Source of the DNA: an uncultured Clostridia bacterium
GTDB taxonomy: Bacteria > Bacillota > Clostridia > Oscillospirales > CAG-272
NCBI GenBank assembly: GCA_937934385.1
Contig: CALGZV010000401.1
Coordinates: forward strand, 1-6,903
DNA: 6,903 nucleotides
Reading direction: 5' to 3'
The position numbers and the translations under genes are program-made. Positions within the stretch are counted from its first letter, which is position 1. Each line of letters opens with the position of its first letter. The notes under the pieces are model-generated. The model saw nothing but the letters and a program-made list of their open reading frames with translations. It ran no database searches and was not told the DNA's origin. Below are positions 4,942 to 6,903 of the stretch, one piece after another.

Positions 4942-5036
4942 ATATCTGATTAGGATTGCAGTACCGAAAGCCTTATTTTTATGTCACATAACTGTTTTGC
5001 CGCTCAGCGGCTGATATGGAGATAATTGATAAACTT

Positions 5037-5915
5037 ATGAAGATCATAGTTGTAGGATGCGGAAAGATAGGCAGAACTATCCTTGAAGGCCTTGTTGCTG
5101 AAGGGCATGACCTTGTTGCCGTAGATTCAGATCCCGATGTGATAAATTCAATAACGAATATATCCGACGTTATCGGAGTATGCGGAAACGGAGCAGATTG
5201 CCTTGTACTCAGGGAAGCCGGAATTGAAAGCGCGGACATGTTCATCGCCTCCTCCGGTTCCGATGAGCTTAATATGCTCAGCTGCTTTATCGCCGGCAAA
5301 ATGGGCAACGTAAAAACTATAGCGAGAATACGAAATCCCGAATACAATGAAAAAAGTCTCGGATTTCTTAAACAGCATCTCGGGCTTTCAATGTCCATAA
5401 ATCCCGAATTTTTTGCCGCCAAGGAGCTTTTTGATATTCTGAAGCTTCCGTCTGCGGTAAAAATCGAGAGCTTTGCAAGAAGGGCTTTCGAAATGATAGA
5501 ACTTATCCTCAAAGAGAATTCCGAAATGTGCGGCGTCACGCTTTCCGAACTGCGCGACAAGCTCGACGCGAAATTTCTTATATGTGTTGTTCAGCGTGAA
5601 GACGAGGTATATATTCCGGACGGAAATTTCTCTCTGCGCGCAGGCGACAAGATCGGCCTCACCGCAACTCCTGCAGAAATAATCAAACTGCTGCGTAAAA
5701 TAGGCGTCCTACGCAAAAAATCAAAAAACGTCATGATACTCGGCGGCAGCCGAACTGCCTACTATCTTGCCAAAATGCTCGGCACTATCGGTACGTCTGT
5801 AAAAATAATCGAGCAGGATAAAAATGTCTGCAAGGAACTTTGCGACAAGCTTCCCAACACAACCATCAAAACGGAGACGGCGCACAGCAGGAGCTGCTTC
5901 TCGAAGAAGGCATAA
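5037..5915 (+). CDS. trkA: TrkA, N-terminal part (frameshifted gene)
   Basis: Peripheral NAD-binding regulator that sits on the cytoplasmic face of the TrkH potassium channel and gates it. The product begins MKIIVVGCGKIGRTILEGL, with the GxGxxG nucleotide motif at residues 7-12 and Asp30 at the end of the second strand, which favours NAD(H). NGADCLVLREAGIESADMF and the ARIRNPEY segment complete the first RCK-N domain. The first RCK-C domain lies at about 148-220. The second RCK-N domain starts at NVMILGGSRTAYYLAKML. The ATG at 5037 gives the usual family start; an in-frame ATG at 5016 would add seven residues, has no ribosome site and is itself part of the ATGGAG sequence serving 5037 (15 bp spacing). 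After IK at 5868-5870 the frame is lost: the following residues (TETAHSRSC...) are unrelated and it stops at 5915. The rest of the protein continues in another frame (next entry). Confidence 0.9.
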   Translation: MKIIVVGCGKIGRTILEGLVAEGHDLVAVDSDPDVINSITNISDVIGVCGNGADCLVLREAGIESADMFIASSGSDELNMLSCFIAGKMGNVKTIARIRNPEYNEKSLGFLKQHLGLSMSINPEFFAAKELFDILKLPSAVKIESFARRAFEMIELILKENSEMCGVTLSELRDKLDAKFLICVVQREDEVYIPDGNFSLRAGDKIGLTATPAEIIKLLRKIGVLRKKSKNVMILGGSRTAYYLAKMLGTIGTSVKIIEQDKNVCKELCDKLPNTTIKTETAHSRSCFSKKA

Positions 5916-6394
5916 GATCAATGGACGCCGTTGTCTCGCTTACGGGCATCGACGAAGAAAATATTCTTTTCTCATTCTTTGCAAGTTCTCAGAACGTGCC
6001 GAAAGTTATTTCTAAAGTAAACAAACAGGAGCTTGAATCTATCGCAGGAAAGCTCGGACTCGACTGCATAATCTCACCTAAAAGAACAATAACGGATTTT
6101 ATAGTAAGATATGCAAGAGCGCTCGAAAACTCCAACGGCAGCAACGTAGAAACCTTATACAAGCTTATGGACGGAAGAGCCGAAGCGGTCGAATTTATTG
6201 CAAACAACGAACCGCGCGTCACCGGAATACCGCTACGGGTACTCAAGCTCAAACGCAATATTCTGATATCAGTAATAATCCGCGACCGCAAGCCGATAAT
6301 CCCTACAGGTGAAGATATGATTCTGCCTGGAGATCATATCGTGGTTATCGCCGCAGGAAGAAGATTGCAGGATCTGACCGACATTATTGCATAA
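5840..6394 (+). CDS. trkA: TrkA, C-terminal part (frameshifted gene)
   Basis: The same gene continuing in the -1 frame. Homology to TrkA starts at codon AAC 5870: NGDGAQQELLLEEGI, then MDAVVSLTGIDEENILFS, the second RCK-N domain's conserved 'GDGTD-x-x-L-L-x-E-E-G-I' and 'D-A-x-V-A-L-T-x-x-D-E-E-N' blocks. The second RCK-C domain (from about VEFIANNEP, ending VVIAAGRRLQDLTDII) closes the protein. Residues before 5870 in this frame are out-of-frame and the ATG at 5840 has no ribosome site, so this is not an independent gene. Joined at 5870, the two parts give 278 + 174 = 452 residues, the normal TrkA length with two complete RCK repeats. The later sequence shows no further damage, so the break is recent or a read error. 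trkH follows 80 bp downstream with no terminator between. Confidence 0.9.
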   Translation: MRQASQHNHQNGDGAQQELLLEEGIRSMDAVVSLTGIDEENILFSFFASSQNVPKVISKVNKQELESIAGKLGLDCIISPKRTITDFIVRYARALENSNGSNVETLYKLMDGRAEAVEFIANNEPRVTGIPLRVLKLKRNILISVIIRDRKPIIPTGEDMILPGDHIVVIAAGRRLQDLTDIIA

Positions 6395-6474
6395 ACACCG
6401 CACAATAGACATGAAAACCGCAGGACGTTGTATACAAAATCAGTTTTCAGTATGAATGGAGACAAATCTGTAAT

Positions 6475-6903
6475 ATGAATCGCAGAATGGTTTTCCGTAT
6501 GGTAGGACGGATCATCGAGCTTGAAGCTGTTATGCTGCTTCTGCCGCTTACCGTTGCACTTATATACGGAGAGTGGAATATTGCGCGCGCGTTTCTGATA
6601 ACAGCGCTTATTGCCGGAGCAGGCGGAATTCTTATGACTGTCACCTTTCCGCCGCGCGACAATGTTATATTTGCAAAAGAAGGCTTTATGATCGTAGCGC
6701 TTGCATGGCTTCTGCTGTCGGCAATCGGAGCGCTTCCGTTTGTCATTAGCAAAGAGATCCCGTCGTTTTGCGATGCGTTTTTTGAAACAGTCAGCGGATT
6801 TACGACTACAGGTGCATCAATACTTAATAATGTCGAGCTTCTCAGTCACGGAAATCTGTTTTGGCGAAGCTTCACACACTGGATAGGCGGAATGGGAGTC
6901 CTT
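6475..6903 (+). CDS. trkH: TrkH potassium channel subunit, 5' part
   Basis: The first 143 residues of the membrane channel that takes up potassium, cut by the window end. It starts [20 protein letters not shown], as usual for Firmicutes TrkH. Visible segments: helix 1 at about 10-31, helix 2 at about 36-58, helix 3 at about 71-92 ([20 protein letters not shown]), then the first pore loop and selectivity filter, [16 protein letters not shown] (102-117), with the conserved TTTG, and [14 protein letters not shown] (130-143), also highly conserved. The ATG at 6475 has GGAG (6458-6461) 13 bp upstream; MNRRMV matches the family start. It lies 80 bp after the trkA stop on the same strand and is very likely co-transcribed from the promoter at 4913. 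TrkH forms a dimer gated by a ring of TrkA. Confidence 0.95.
   Translation, partial: MNRRMVFRMVGRIIELEAVMLLLPLTVALIYGEWNIARAFLITALIAGAGGILMTVTFPPRDNVIFAKEGFMIVALAWLLLSAIGALPFVISKEIPSFCDAFFETVSGFTTTGASILNNVELLSHGNLFWRSFTHWIGGMGVL

Noticed and set aside
4981..5025. 14-residue leader ORF in the trkA leader
   Set aside because: No ribosome site, and its end merely overlaps the trkA Shine-Dalgarno region.
4979..5560. 193-codon minus-strand frame opposite trkA
   Set aside because: It is antisense to strong TrkA homology; the serine-rich low-complexity translation is typical of a shadow frame.
5840..5869. ATG 5840 as the true start of a separate single-RCK protein
   Set aside because: The first ten codons are out-of-frame TrkA sequence, there is no ribosome site, and family homology begins exactly where a one-base shift joins it to the upstream frame.

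Overview
The window reads as a low-to-moderate GC Firmicutes chromosome, most likely a gut Clostridia / Oscillospiraceae (Ruminococcaceae) relative. This rests on the strong AGGAGG-type ribosome sites, consensus TTGACA-17-TATAAT promoters, an HU gene of clostridial type, an ECF sigma / DUF4367 pair and a clostridial TrkA-TrkH layout. The genus is inference.

Layout, all genes on the + strand. (1) 1-444 is the 3' end of a short-chain dehydrogenase/reductase gene, closed by a strong hairpin terminator (461-501). (2) 502-1198 has no convincing protein gene. It holds a tandem array of a ~138-bp structured unit (757-893, 894-1032, plus a third partial start at 1033). Each unit opens with an extended -10 box (TGnTATAAT), folds into a long hairpin that keeps pairing between copies through a compensatory change, continues with a conserved linker, and ends in a closed, branched domain. 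Only the first unit also has a perfect -35. This is the most novel-looking item here and is either a tandem small-RNA locus or an interspersed repeat element. (3) 1199-3025 is an AT-rich module: an ECF-type sigma factor, an overlapping single-pass membrane protein with a DUF4367-like outer domain (probable anti-sigma factor), and a small exported protein of unknown function. A strong terminator (3232-3261) lies ~210 nt beyond. (4) 3262-3839 is largely featureless AT-rich DNA, apart from a sharply bounded GC-rich 78-bp block (3705-3782) framed by an inverted repeat and holding a perfect 9-nt Shine-Dalgarno sequence with no properly spaced start. (5) 3840-4115 encodes a small helix-turn-helix protein. 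(6) 4262-4697 is a complete HU gene unit with consensus promoter, ribosome site and 12-bp-stem terminator. (7) 4913-6903 is a potassium-uptake operon: promoter, trkA, then trkH running off the right end.

trkA is broken by a one-base frameshift in an A-run at 5868-5871. The two reading frames join to a normal-length 452-residue TrkA if one A is restored, so this is a recent mutation, a sequencing or assembly error, or (less likely) recoding. TrkA is the NAD-binding cytoplasmic gate of the TrkH potassium channel, so the two genes work as one system. The sigma, anti-sigma and exported-protein genes probably form an envelope-signalling unit, but its stimulus cannot be read from the sequence.
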